Shown here piece after piece: positions 6,620 through 16,018 of a DNA stretch of 18,542 nt. Under the pieces are notes generated by a model. It had not been told where the DNA came from. It did not search any database and worked only from the letters and a program-made list of their open reading frames with translations. Numbering within the stretch: the first letter of the stretch is position 1; every line of letters begins with the position of its first letter. Made by a program: the position numbers and the translations under genes. The DNA comes from Zopfochytrium polystomum (lineage: Eukaryota; Chytridiomycota; Chytridiomycetes; Chytridiales; Chytridiaceae), in assembly GCA_025765615.1 (NCBI GenBank), contig JAIVFJ010000624.1:1-18542 (forward strand), given 5' to 3'.

Positions 6620-7110
6620 AAAAAACAAACATATATTATATTCGATATACTTGGGACCATAATCATGTCATGTTTGTACACAAATGGAAAAATAAGAAAG
6701 AAAACCCCTCCCTCTATAAATATTTTCCTAAAATATTTTCATAAAATAATATTTTAGAATCTAATCATTACTTCTTCAACTTTGCCTTGTCTTTATCGCC
6801 GCCCACTTCTAACATATCGACTCTCCGAAAAAAATGTACAGCCTAAATAAATAATGTACGGTTTTAACAATTTTTTGTAACTTTGCCACAACTTGGCAAC
6901 TCTGTTGCGGACGCGCCAGCTGCTTCCTTTGTTGCAGCACATGCCTTACAAGCGCGTGTCCCTTGTGTTTTTCATGTTGCTTTTGGGCTTTGAGCGGTGG
7001 ATGGAGGCTTGTGTTGAATGGAGATCAATTCCACTTCACCCACCAGTTCCATGCACAGATTGTCCTGGAGTACCCCGCCCTTTGTCCGCCAGGAGTAGGC
7101 AGTCTCACCA
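6620..7110. other. No gene seen
   Basis: AT-rich to mixed DNA without a convincing frame, RNA gene or repeat. Open frames of up to 112 codons in the 6890-7300 part run into the next minisatellite and have no recognisable domain. Confidence 0.4.
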
Positions 7111-7119
7111 GGCTTCCAC

Positions 7120-7480
7120 ACTGTGACTCTGTAGCCCTGTTACTCTACGCTTCTGTTACTCTGCAGCTCTGCAACTCCCTGTCTCCACAACTCTGTGACT
7201 CTGCAACTCTGCAAATTCACTCTGCACTGCTAATCTGCAACTCTGATTTTCTTTGCTACTCTGCAACTCCACTGCTCTGCTGCAACTCTGCAACCCCCTG
7301 ACTCTGGGACTCTGCCTCTCTGCTGCTACGCCACTTGGCCACAACTTGGCAGCTCTGCTACTCTGCCGCAACCCTGCAACCGTGCAACTCTGCAGCTCCA
7401 CTCTTGCTTGTCAGCTACTCTGTTACAACTCTGCAACTCCACCACTCCACAATTGCGAGCACTGTTTGTGCAACCAGCAC
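7120..7480. repeat. Degenerate CTCTGCAACT tandem array
   Basis: About 360 bp of loosely repeated CTCTGCAACT and CTCTGTTACT units with irregular spacing. The array leaves several frames open on both strands, giving Cys/Leu/Ser-rich and Ala/Gln-rich translations; these are by-products of the repeat. Confidence 0.8.
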
Positions 7481-7894
7481 ACAGCTGTGGCTCTGCAGGT
7501 TCGTTTTAGGACAAGACTGCGTCAGAAATGTGGCATGATAATCAGCCACCTACCTGCTAGGAACATGGTGGTTCATGAGGAGGAAAGCGTCTTAACCACA
7601 ATGCGCTTTTCACTCAAACATGTCTCACACAGAGGCACTCATCAGGCAAACAAGGCGTCTCAGCAAACGTTTGAATGTGACAGCCAAAAAGTCCTTCCTC
7701 TAGCTAGAAGAACAACTTGCTACAGGTGAAGTGAGATGGTGGGAGACGACCAGAAAGGGTTAGATTTTCTGCAAAGACAGGATAAAGGACAGATCTCTTA
7801 GAGCATGGTGCAATTTTCTGCCAACAACAGCCGTACATGATGGTGGAACAGTTCACAACAAACCATTGGCAGATTGCTTCAAATATTCAACCAA
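7481..7894. other. No gene seen
   Basis: Mixed-composition DNA. The frame running through from the minisatellite into this part has no recognisable domain and no splice-site context that I can support. Confidence 0.35.
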
Positions 7895-7965
7895 GGCCGC
7901 ACCCGGAATCGAACCGGGGTCCCCAGAATCAGAATCTGATGTGATAACCCCTACACTATGCAGCC
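7895..7965 (-). tRNA. tRNA-Gln (CTG)
   Basis: The reverse strand folds as a full cloverleaf. The 7-bp acceptor stem is GGCTGCA with TGCGGCC (one G-U). The D arm contains TAGTGTAGGGGTTATCAC, the anticodon stem is TCAGA/TCTGG with loop TTCTGAT giving CTG, and the T arm is CCCGG-TTCGATT-CCGGG. A-box and B-box (GGTTCGATTCC) consensus are present. There is no encoded CCA, as expected in a nuclear gene. The 25 bases downstream lack a run of four T. Confidence 0.9.
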
Positions 7966-10163
7966 AGATAACAACTGGCACAATGGGCTTGTATATGAAG
8001 ATGGAAGTTTGCCTTTCGCCAGAGACTGGTGCACTGTTAGTGGTTTGGCTCACCTGAGGCGAGGCCACAGCAACTTGGGGTCCAATTTGAACAAAGTTGA
8101 CCAGATTTTCTAGCACAGAATCAATCAAACGTTGGGGCCAAAAGCTATCTGCAATCTGGTCTGGGATGGAAGGAAGTTTGGTGCTTTGCGTTCTTTGCAC
8201 TCTGTGCAGCAATTCTCCTTTGGTTGGCACTTGACCTGCAGCTTTGTTGTTTGCTAGGGTTGACAAGAGTGGTGGTTTGTTTTTATTTTTATTTTATGTT
8301 TCCCACACTACTTGTCTCCCACAAGTCATGTGACTGCCACAGGATCTCCTGTCACAGACGTAGGTGGTACTGCCGTTACGCTACCAAATGCATTGGGTCC
8401 CAGGGTGTCCCCTGGTGTCCAAAGCAGTAAGCCTGCATCCCTAGCTGGCCCAGTAACACCCTGACCAAATTGCTTTACCTCAGTTAACAGCTCCAGTGCC
8501 GTCACTGTACACCAACACTTTTTTGCTGTGGGCATGTGCTGGGGCTCTGTGGTGGCCACTGAGACCCCAATGCCTTCATTGCTTGCCAACCCTGCACCAA
8601 CACACGCAGCAGCTACCTCGCAATCACCTCCACCTCCAGTGCTCTGCAAGGATCCTGCCTACCCCAATGTTGTTGTCCTTTCTGTTGCCACTGAGGGTCC
8701 AAAGCAAAAAGTATGCCAAAAAGTATTGCAATAGTTTTAGTGAGCATATGGCCAATCTGTCTAAGCAACACAAATATCTGAAAATCCAGAAATGTAAATC
8801 AAAAAGTCAATTACAGTACTGAGCAAAATGCAAAATCATAGGTCTATCTGCTGGATGACCATGCCTTTTGGCCTCAACAACATTGGTGAGCGCAGCCATC
8901 TGGATGTTGACACAGGTGTGCAAACAACAAACAAACAGCCAACAGCAGCAAGTGTTGCTGTGACACTTGCTGATGCAGTTGTGGTTGAAGGGCTTGTATG
9001 ACGCCAGCTGACGTCATTGGCAGAGGCAGATGGTGTTAGGCGGAACTGACTGGTTAGCAGCAAGAGGCACAAGACGGACTCGAACCTATTGTGACTGTCA
9101 GTTATCGTTCTCACGATGCCCCTGGGAGAGCGAGCCACCGACAATGCAGACCTGGGCGCTGGCTTGCGCTGATGACAAATTCTCTGAGTATTAAGTGGAA
9201 CGGAAACCCGGTGTCAACAGTTTTCCTCCTCCTCTGCTCAAGCAGATAATATAGGAGAGGTTTCTACCCTGTGCTGGTCAAGCTTGCCTAGCAACGATTA
9301 CAGAGTGTATACCATCATCATGTGTTAATAATTCATAACAGAGTTTTTCTCTTTCTCTCCAAGTTGGGGAGAAGGATCCACCCACAAAACACACATCTCC
9401 ACTTTATTCACTCCTTCCACTCCCTCACTCAGAGTAGACTGTTTACAGATGGACCAAGCAAAAGTGTTTGACCAAAAACTTTTTGCACAAGAGCCTACCT
9501 AAAATGCCCATGCCAGGCTGTTTGGGACGGACTTGAACAGTTTCTGATGCAAATTAGAGACTGCCAGGGGGCTAATAATGAAGATTCAGGCTTAGTTTAA
9601 CTTTCCAGACTCAATGACCAGCAGGACTTCAGCCTTTCCCAGAAGCTGCTGCTTTCCTTAGTGTAAGTCGCATCAGCAGTGACGACGAGGCCACCGTCGA
9701 CACAGGAAGTTGGTTTCCTAGGCTCAAATCTCAACACTTAACAAAGTTGTGCCAAATTGAACAGTAATTAAGTAGATATCGTATTGTCGTTGCATCAGAG
9801 AATGTCCTGCCCAAGCAGATGTGCGTTGGTTGGAAAGAAAGAAACAATGTAATTTCCAGACTGATGCAAGTCTTGGCCCTGTCCCCAAAGTTTTCCTGTT
9901 TTAATTATCAAGGAATCAACACTCTTCCCTTTTTGATATTGTTCCTGAAGGTTTCTTCCTCCTTTTTCTTTTCATTTTTTCTTATAGGCGTTTTCGTCTT
10001 TGTCAATGAGTCTTTTACCTTTTTTCTCTTCAATGTGGGTGCAATCTGGCCATCTGTCTGGGCCCTCTTGCTTACAATTATGTCAGTTCGACGCCAGACA
10101 GACAATTTTGATGAGAACAACAAGTGCACTAATTTGATATCAAAACTCGTCCACACAGCCTGT
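7966..10163. other. Gene-poor interval between tRNA genes
   Basis: More than 2 kb without a supportable protein gene. Open frames reach at most about 137 codons, change strand and frame irregularly and show no known domain. The only structured element I noticed is a tRNA-like remnant at about 9074-9142. Unannotated exons of a spliced gene cannot be excluded without transcripts. Confidence 0.4.
9074..9142 (-). other. Degenerate tRNA-like sequence with B-box
   Basis: The reverse strand has GGTTCGAGTCC (9086-9076), a perfect B-box, and a TGGCTCGCTCTCCCAGGGG stretch upstream that resembles an A-box. Between them ATCGT and ACGAT could pair around a short loop. The T stem beyond the two B-box pairs is mismatched and there is no good acceptor stem, so this is not a functional tRNA. 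It may be a decayed tRNA or a SINE head. Confidence 0.3.
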
Positions 10164-10236
10164 GGTCACATCCAGACTCGAACTGGAGACCGTCTGTGTG
10201 TTAGACAGACGTGATAACCAACTACACCATGTGACC
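10164..10236 (-). tRNA. tRNA-Val (AAC)
   Basis: The reverse strand gives a 73-nt cloverleaf. The acceptor GGTCACA pairs perfectly with TGTGACC, and the D arm is like that of the Gln gene (TGGTGTAGTTGGTTATCAC). The anticodon stem is TCTGT/ACAGA with loop CTAACAC giving AAC, and the T arm contains GGTTCGA-like AGTTCGAGTCT. TTTT occurs about 20 nt downstream, the only one of the four tRNA genes here with a plausible Pol III terminator close by. Confidence 0.92.
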
Positions 10237-10679
10237 TTACACACTCAGGCACAAAAGCGCACATCAGTGCCCAAAAAATTCTGTTTTCACAACAACAGAC
10301 AATCAGTCCAGTGGAAATGAACAAAAATGTGAAGCAGTGAAAGTGTCATGGCAGTGAGCGTGCCGCCTGAGAGCCAACCGCAAGCCTGTTCCCAGGAGGA
10401 TGATGGTTTAGGCTGATGTCAAATTGAAAGGGACAGGGTGGAAGCATCCTGCCAGCACCTCGCCAGCACTTTGCCCAGCACCACCTTGCACAGGGCAAAC
10501 AACTGTCCAGAGCACTCTCTCTGTCGTCAGATATGGACAACAACTGAACCCTGAATGCAAAGCTGAGTTCTATCAGCTTTTTGCCAAAGGGACCCCCTCT
10601 AGTCCCATCCCCACATTAATTTTTTTGGTTCCTTTCCAAGGGCTTTGGTTGTGTCTTGTCATAACATGTAGCAGGTTTT
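10237..10679. other. No gene seen
   Basis: Spacer between two tRNA genes. The frame at about 10424-10720 has no recognisable domain and runs into the tRNA-Ala gene. Confidence 0.4.
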
Positions 10680-10751
10680 GGAGAATCGGGGTGTCGATCC
10701 CCGTGCCTCTCGCATGCTAAGCGAGCGCTCTACCATTTGAGCTAATTCCCC
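10680..10751 (-). tRNA. tRNA-Ala (AGC)
   Basis: The reverse strand is a standard eukaryotic tRNA-Ala: GGGGAATTAGCTCAAATGGT start, anticodon stem CTCGC/GCGAG with loop TTAGCAT giving AGC, T arm GGGGATCGACACCCC, and an acceptor closing on ATTCTCC (one G-U). The bases just downstream (AAAACCTGC) contain no T run. Confidence 0.93.
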
Positions 10752-11085
10752 ACTCCCATGAAATAAAGTTTACACAAAAACAAAAACTGCAGGAACAGGG
10801 AAGTAAACGATCAGGAGAGAGAGAAACTGAAAAAGAAAAAGAAAAGAAAGAAAAAAAAACAAACAAAAAATTAATGAATAAAAGGTGCTTTGGCTTCCTG
10901 TTTGTTTCCCCCCAAGCTGATTCCACTTTTTGCCGCCTTAGAAAAAGTGCTATTTTCATGAAAAAATTGTGCTGATAGTCTGACTTACCATCTAGAAAAT
11001 TGAAACTTTACGTTGGTGCAGTTGTGCTGCATTGCCTTCTTCATCAAGAAGGAAGTCTAAAATGTTATTACTTTGTGTGGTAGCA
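10752..11085. other. No gene seen
   Basis: Spacer containing an A-rich stretch (about 10825-10870) and no supportable frame. Confidence 0.4.
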
Positions 11086-11190
11086 GCCGTCTTAGCTCAT
11101 CTGGGAGAGCGTAAGACTGAAGAAGCCACCTGGAATCCCACCAGTTGGCTTGGCCATCTTAAGGCACCCGGTTCAATCCCGGGAGACGGC
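11086..11190 (+). tRNA. tRNA-Phe (GAA) with a 33-nt intron
   Basis: Exon 1 is 11086-11122 (GCCGTCTTAGCTCA...TAAGACTGAAG) and exon 2 is 11156-11190 (ATCTTAAGG...AGACGGC). The intron at 11123-11155 falls after position 37, the canonical place for eukaryotic tRNA introns. After removal, the anticodon stem TAAGA/TCTTA closes on CTGAAGA, giving GAA. The acceptor GCCGTCT pairs with AGACGGC, and the T arm is CCCGG-TTCAATC-CCGGG. No T run is seen directly downstream. Confidence 0.92.
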
Positions 11191-11515
11191 AGCAGCATTG
11201 CTGTGCCCCATACGCCACACAAAACTGCCTTAATGGCATGATGCGGCTGGCCCCTGTGCACAGCTCCAATGTTGTGCGCATGACATTTGAGAGAATGTGA
11301 ATTAAAGCCCACATGAAAACATCCTTCAGCTTCTACAAATCCTTGAAGCTGAGGATTATCAACAAAAATGGTTCTACTATGTTTATGATTAGCTGGAGTG
11401 ATTATAAACTATTGGGGGAGCTTCATTGATTTTTGCAAATATGTGAGCAAAAGGGACACAGAGTTAGGGCACAGGTAACAGATGGAAGGCAGACGCTTAG
11501 ACATATCAATCCAGG
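11191..11515. other. No gene seen
   Basis: Mixed DNA with no supported gene. A short inverted match around CTTCAGCTTCTACAAATCC and TTGAAGCTGAGGA lies near 11325-11355. Confidence 0.35.
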
Positions 11516-11517
11516 CC

Positions 11518-11778
11518 CTACTTAGTGAAAGTGGGGCCACTTAGTGAAAGTGGGGCCAGTATCAAGTCCACACTATCAAGTCCACTATCAAGTCCATTAA
11601 TGAGTCCATTTTGTGTCTCCTTAATTGTTTTTTTTTGTCAATTTTATTGTTTTTGTTATGGTTTTCATTCACTATTGAGTCCACACATATGGACTCAATA
11701 TGGACTCAATATGGACTCATATGAGGCCAAGTCTAATTGTTTTTTTTTGTCAATTTTTTCATTTTGTTATTGTTTTCC
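11518..11778. repeat. AGTCC repeats and two T-rich hairpin repeat units, left of the ankyrin-like gene
   Basis: A 19-bp unit (ACTTAGTGAAAGTGGGGCC) is duplicated at about 11520-11558. It is followed by several AAGTCCA/GAGTCCA motifs, including TATGGACTCA in tandem near 11688-11722. Two copies of the unit AATTGT-T(n)-GTCAATTTT...TTTTGTTAT(G/T)G lie at 11622-11665 and 11734-11776. The same unit recurs four times at 14.67-15.13 kb. Confidence 0.75.
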
Positions 11779-12101
11779 ACCAGGGCCAAAAAAACTAAGT
11801 CCACAGTGACCACCCACACTTTGAGCTCTCCCACCAGCACAAAGATGACGTGATTCGACGTTCTAAGTGTCACATCTCTAAGCTAGAATTGCGAGAGGAT
11901 TCCGAATCTGCAAAAAAAACTTTGGGTCGATTAGTGGCAAACAGGGAATATCGCGGGTTTTTCCGAAAACTCCAGATCCAAAACGCACTCCCACTCAGGA
12001 AATCTTTTGCAGGAGGCTGTCCACCGCTGTTTCGACGCCGGAATCGTGTTCTACGCGTGTGGTTTGCCTACTAGGCCTACCCTCACGTCCTGGGGTCGGG
12101 T
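11779..12101. other. Upstream region of the ankyrin-like gene
   Basis: A frame at 11850-12074 encodes 74 basic residues with no recognisable domain; it could be a short exon or chance. Composition turns GC-rich from about 12000. Confidence 0.3.
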
Positions 12102-13433
12102 TTGTGCAATGTAAACTTGGCCTCAAAGGATTTTCGTTTTTTTTTTTCCCGGTCCTCACGTCCTCTCGTTCCTCCCCGGAGACGCCCGCTTCCGCCTCGC
12201 GACCCTGCTGCGACTCGAGCGCCAGCAAGCACTCGCCCTCTACTCTCTGTCGCCCCGCTGGACTCGCTGTTCTGGGTCCTCCGCGCCGTCGACGTCGGCG
12301 AGCCAGCAACACGACCCGCTGCTGGAGCCCCTCCACGCCGCCGCACATCGAGTGGTGGTGCCTGTCGTGCACCTCCTTCGATCGCTTCGAAACCTCCTGC
12401 TACGACGGCCACCTCCTCAGACGCACTCCACCTCGCCGCCAAAAGCGGCCACTCCGCCGTCCTGGACTGGTGGCTGGACCGCTGGCCCCACAGCCTCGAC
12501 CTCCCCGATATAGATCGCGACGACGCGATCGTGAGCAAGATCCTCAAGCCGGCCGTCGTCGCCGGTCACCTCGCCGTCCTCGACTGGTGCCGTCGCCGCT
12601 GCCCGTGGTGCTTCCCGCACGTCGAGCGCGAGGCACTGGAGGCCGCAGCGTCCGCGGATCGCGTCGATGCGCTGCGCTGGCTCAAGGCGGAAGCGGGGCT
12701 GCCGGCCTACCGCTTTCTCACGCTGGACTACGGCGACGACGCCCTGCAGTTGGAGCAACTGCGCAAGAGAAAAGTCGCGGCGCTGGCCCCCCGAGGCGAA
12801 AGACCCGCGAACCCGCCCGTCGTGTTCGACCTCCGGTCCGCCGCGGAACAGGCGGTGCGTCACCGTCAGGTACGCGTGCTCGATTGGTTGCGGGCCACCA
12901 GCTGGGATTTCGCGGACTCGTTCGAGACCGCAACGGCCTGCAGGCAGTCTTCGGTTCTGGAGTGGTGGCGGGAAACCTACCCAAACAACCCGCGTTGTCC
13001 CAGCTGGTACAGCATGCAGCAAGCCTCGCGGAACGGCCACGTCAAGGTCCTGCAGTTCTGGTGGGACTTGAGAGGCCGCGCCGCCGTCGACTGGAACCGA
13101 GAACTCCTCCATTTCGCGGCCGTCGGCGGCCAGGCTGAGGTTCTCCAGTGGTGGAGCGAGCGGTTCCCGTTCCCAGGCCCCGCCGACGCCGCCGTCTTTG
13201 CCAGAGAAGCGAGCCACATCGATGGCCTCGAGTGGTGGCGTGCCCGCGGCGCCCCGCTCGGCCCCGCCCCAACGAGAGATCACAAGAAGCGGGCGTTGGC
13301 GACCAACGTGCCGGTCCTGGAATGGCTTCTCGTCCGCGGTTTCGCTGTTCCGCACGAGGTCGAGGATGCGGCAGGGGACTCTTTGTTCGCGAGGCGGTGG
13401 TGGGCGGAAGTGAAGCGACGCGCCGCGGGGTGA
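12102..13433 (+). CDS. Ankyrin-like repeat protein with W-W motifs
   Basis: The reliable part runs from about 12417 (SDALHLAAKSGH) to the TGA at 13431-13433. It contains about nine degenerate ankyrin-like units of 30-45 residues, each with an A-x-x-G-H-x-x-V-L-[DEQ]-W-[WLC] core: AVLDWWL, AVLDWC, ALRWL, VLDWL, VLEWW, VLQFWW, VLQWW, GLEWW and VLEWL. Such proteins usually act as protein-interaction scaffolds; the partner is unknown. The first hundred or so residues from ATG 12102 are Pro/Arg-rich and unlike a repeat. In the neighbouring frames at the same place I see better family-like pieces (D-P-L-L-E-P-L-H-A-A, then H-I-E-W-W at 12344-12358 and C-Y-D-G-H-L just before 12417). The true N-terminus is therefore probably interrupted by small indels or an intron. 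Codons are strongly GC-ending. Confidence 0.7.
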   Translation: MCNVNLASKDFRFFFSRSSRPLVPPRRRPLPPRDPAATRAPASTRPLLSVAPLDSLFWVLRAVDVGEPATRPAAGAPPRRRTSSGGACRAPPSIASKPPATTATSSDALHLAAKSGHSAVLDWWLDRWPHSLDLPDIDRDDAIVSKILKPAVVAGHLAVLDWCRRRCPWCFPHVEREALEAAASADRVDALRWLKAEAGLPAYRFLTLDYGDDALQLEQLRKRKVAALAPRGERPANPPVVFDLRSAAEQAVRHRQVRVLDWLRATSWDFADSFETATACRQSSVLEWWRETYPNNPRCPSWYSMQQASRNGHVKVLQFWWDLRGRAAVDWNRELLHFAAVGGQAEVLQWWSERFPFPGPADAAVFAREASHIDGLEWWRARGAPLGPAPTRDHKKRALATNVPVLEWLLVRGFAVPHEVEDAAGDSLFARRWWAEVKRRAAG

Positions 13434-13528
13434 CGGGTGTTGTGTGTGTTTTTGAACCAGAATCGGCGGCCGCGGGAGCGCCGTCGTTGTTGTGGATGGC
13501 TGTCGGGGTCGCGCTTTGCGGGGCTTCT

Positions 13529-14480
13529 GAGGTTAACAAAAGTCCAAAATACCATGTACAGCGCTTACCTATTCACAGCTTCAACAGCATATTGGTTGGC
13601 GGGGTCCACCAGTCTACAGCCTCTCTCTGGTGCAAACTACCTGGGCATTCATCTTCCCATCCACCACCGTGAAGGCGAACAACTGCACCGTCGCGAAGCG
13701 AAAACCAATTTCATTTGCGCGTATTCCCGCCCCCATGGCCGCGAACCTTCCTCAAACCCCACCGCATCGGTGAGGACGACGCCAAAGACTTTGATATGGT
13801 TTTGGTTATTTCCAGTTTCTATCCCGCCGAAGCCCTCTTCCAAATTCTGTACGAGCCAACGCCCTTCGCCTACCCAGCTCGGCACTCTTCGACCGAACTC
13901 CCCGCCACCGCCTCCGCCTCCACCCTCCTTCCTCTATGTTTACAGTTAAATTGTATTGCAGTGCGACAATGAGAGAGCTCGGCTAAAGGAAGCGCATACT
14001 AACGAAGAAAAAAAACAGATGATTCAATGGAACGCTAACTGAAACAAGCAGATTTCGCGAGCACTGCGTTAACGTCGGCCCTTTGTTGTCCTGTTCAATT
14101 GCGTTGTTGATCGTCACTAAGATTGTCGTAATTCCAAGAACAGGAGCGAGACTTACCCTCCTTCCACCTTTTCCTCCTGAATGCCAACGAACGTTTTGAA
14201 CGGGTCAGAGGGTTGAAGACGAGGCAAGGCGTCCCCGGACGACAAAGACGACTTACCACCGCCTCCTGTTACAAAAAGTGTTCCAAAAAGGAATAAAAGC
14301 ATTAGTATAATTGATGTGAGTGGCAAATGAACAAATCGAAACTTGCCGTTTGTCTTGGAGACGCCCTGGACTTACGAAGGCGAAATCGATTAAAAGGATT
14401 TGGGATTAGCTTGATTCCATTCGATGCAGATGCAGTGCGACTTACACGAGGGGAGCTTCGTAGCACACCGACCTAGACAT
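13529..14480 (-). CDS. Probable multi-exon minus-strand gene, structure unresolved
   Basis: Read on the minus strand, this stretch has a series of strong donor sites: GTAAG at 14445, GTAAG at 14375, G-GTAAGTC near 14255 and 14155, and G-GTAAGCG near 13571. One acceptor, TTTTGTAACAG near 14270, has a textbook TACTAAT branch site. A possible first exon is ATG 14480 to about 14448. The largest coding block is about 13649-13915, a Gly-rich lead into a frame containing R-V-P-S-W-V-G-E-G-R-W-L-V-Q-N and V-F-G-V-V-L-T-D-A. I do not recognise the product. Exon phases could not all be reconciled by hand, and the plus strand is also partly open (13715-13972). The span is a best estimate. Confidence 0.35.
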
Positions 14481-14529
14481 ATCCATCTGGCGGCCCATCA
14501 ATGCAAACGAAGCCGATTAGTGCTAACGA

Positions 14530-15165
14530 AGCCACACCGCGTCCCACAGAGGGTGTCAGCCCCACAGCGTCCCCAACAGCGTTCCGACAGAGTCTGCCAA
14601 TTCACTGCGTCCCACAGAGATTCCCCCCCCCCAGCATTCCCAGAGCGTTCCCACAGAGTCCGTCAATTACAGCAATTGATTTTTTTTGTCAATTTTTTCG
14701 TTTTGTTATGGTTTTATTACACCACCCCTTTCTAAAATGGCAAGAGAATTTTTTTTCCCCACAGCGTCCATCACAGCGTTCCGACAGAGTCTGTCAGTTA
14801 CAGAAATTAATTTTTTTTGTCAATTTTCTCATTTTGTTATGGCTTAACATGAGGGCAAAAAAAAACTATGTCGCTGCTGCGTCCCACAGAGAGTGCCTCC
14901 ACAGCGTCCCCACAGAGTCCCCGCAAGCAATTGATTTTTTATTTTGTCAATTATTTTGTTTTGTTATGGTTAGACTGTGTCCCACAGAGCACAACTCCAA
15001 TACCATTCCCACAGAGTCCCTCTCATCAGTGTTCCCACCGAGTTCCTCTCATCAGCGTTCCCACAGGGTCCCCAAAAACACAATTGATTTTTTTTGTAAA
15101 TTTTTTTGTTTTGTTATGGTTTTATTTCACCACATCGTCCCCACAAAGTCCCCAACATTTCGCTT
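14530..15165. repeat. CCCACAGAGTCCC tandem array with four T-rich hairpin units
   Basis: Many copies of CCCACAGAGTCC and CCACAGCGTCCC are interspersed with four copies of a T-rich unit at 14673-14715, 14805-14845, 14928-14971 and 15081-15125. Each unit has AATTGA (one copy AATTAA), a T run, GTCAATT (one copy GTAAATT), then TTTTGTTATGG. The AATTGA and TCAATT ends pair as a small hairpin. Two more units lie at 11.6-11.8 kb. Plus-strand frames through the array are repeat artefacts. Confidence 0.85.
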
Positions 15166-15278
15166 TGTTCCAGCCGTCGCCGCTGCCGCTGGAAAAACTC
15201 AGCCAACGTAGCAGGCGTAGGCGCGGCAGAGCTGCAACGACTGCCGCCCGTGGCGGTGGCGGTGGCGGTGGAGGAGGG

Positions 15279-15910
15279 ATGCGACAGGCGCTGCGGTCGC
15301 GGTACTCGATCATGATGGACGACCCGTCCGCGGCTGCGGCTGCGGCGGCGGCGGTCGGAAGCGGGGATCGGCCGTGGCAGCGAGTGTGGATCGGCGACGA
15401 GCACTTCGACCGCGACCACGACACAGCACTGTGCGATTCGCTCCAGGCGATCCTGGAGGGCGCCGGGGTGCCTGTGGACCCCAGCATGCTCGGGCCGGTC
15501 GCCAAGACGGTGCTGGTGCTGCGGATGTGCCAGCCGCAGGTGCTGGACTGTATTGCGAGGTAGGTTTTTTTTTTCTGTTAACCAAAATGGTTTCTCCAGG
15601 AGAATCAATCGCAGGCTCCTCACGTCCCCCGCGCCCTGATCGAGCCCGGCAGCGACGCGACAACGACTTCTTTGGACGGCGGTGGCCGGAAGTGGTCACG
15701 GCTGCGTTGGATTGCGGCGTTCCGCCGCCACGTTCTGGACCACTGCGGTACCTCGAGCACGTGCTGTCTGCATCGGAGCGAGCGGCGCTGGAGCGGGGCA
15801 CGGCGCAACTGGCGGGCCCCGGAGCGCACCATCGGGCACTGTGTCTCCGGCACTGTAGTCCTCGTCAGCCCCCCGCTTTGCGTCTCGGGGCAGACTCCCG
15901 AGTTTGTCTG
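15279..15910 (+). CDS. Unidentified GC-rich gene, probably two exons or more
   Basis: The first block, from ATG 15279 (or the Met-Met near 15312) to a donor at 15559/15560 (GCGAG, then GTAGGT), encodes an Ala-rich start followed by W-Q-R-V-W-I-G-D-E-H-F, L-Q-A-I-L-E-G-A-G and T-V-L-V-L-R-M-C-Q-P-Q-V-L-D. A 40-nt candidate intron ends TTTCTCCAG at 15599 and contains GTTAAC. A second coding block at about 15655-15860 has F-F-G-R-R-W-P-E-V-V-T-A-A-L-D and Y-L-E-H-V-L-S-A-S-E-R-A-A-L-E-R. GC-ending codons support that frame. Its phase does not match the first block with any acceptor I tried, so an indel or an unseen exon is likely. An A18 run follows at about 15944-15961. Function unknown. Confidence 0.4.
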
Positions 15911-16018
15911 AGGAAGGGTTTTTTGGAAATAATTCTTTCCCGAAAAAAAAAAAAAAAAAAGGAAAACAGCAACTCTCCGCTGTCTGCTCGAGCACAGACA
16001 ACTCCGTCGAACGAACGA

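Noticed and set aside
7120..7729. Several Cys/Leu/Ser-rich frames across the CTCTGCAACT array
   Set aside because: They exist in several frames and on both strands because of the repeat unit and carry no domain.
12417..13355. Long minus-strand frame (312 codons) opposite the ankyrin-like gene
   Set aside because: GC-rich codon bias leaves the antisense frame open. The plus strand carries the repeated W-W motifs, so this is a shadow.
14424..15211. Frames of up to 236 codons with repeated F-V-N-F-F-V-L-L-W-F segments
   Set aside because: The apparent hydrophobic repeats come from the T-rich hairpin unit, and the Pro/Ser/Gln parts from the CCCACAGAGTCC array.
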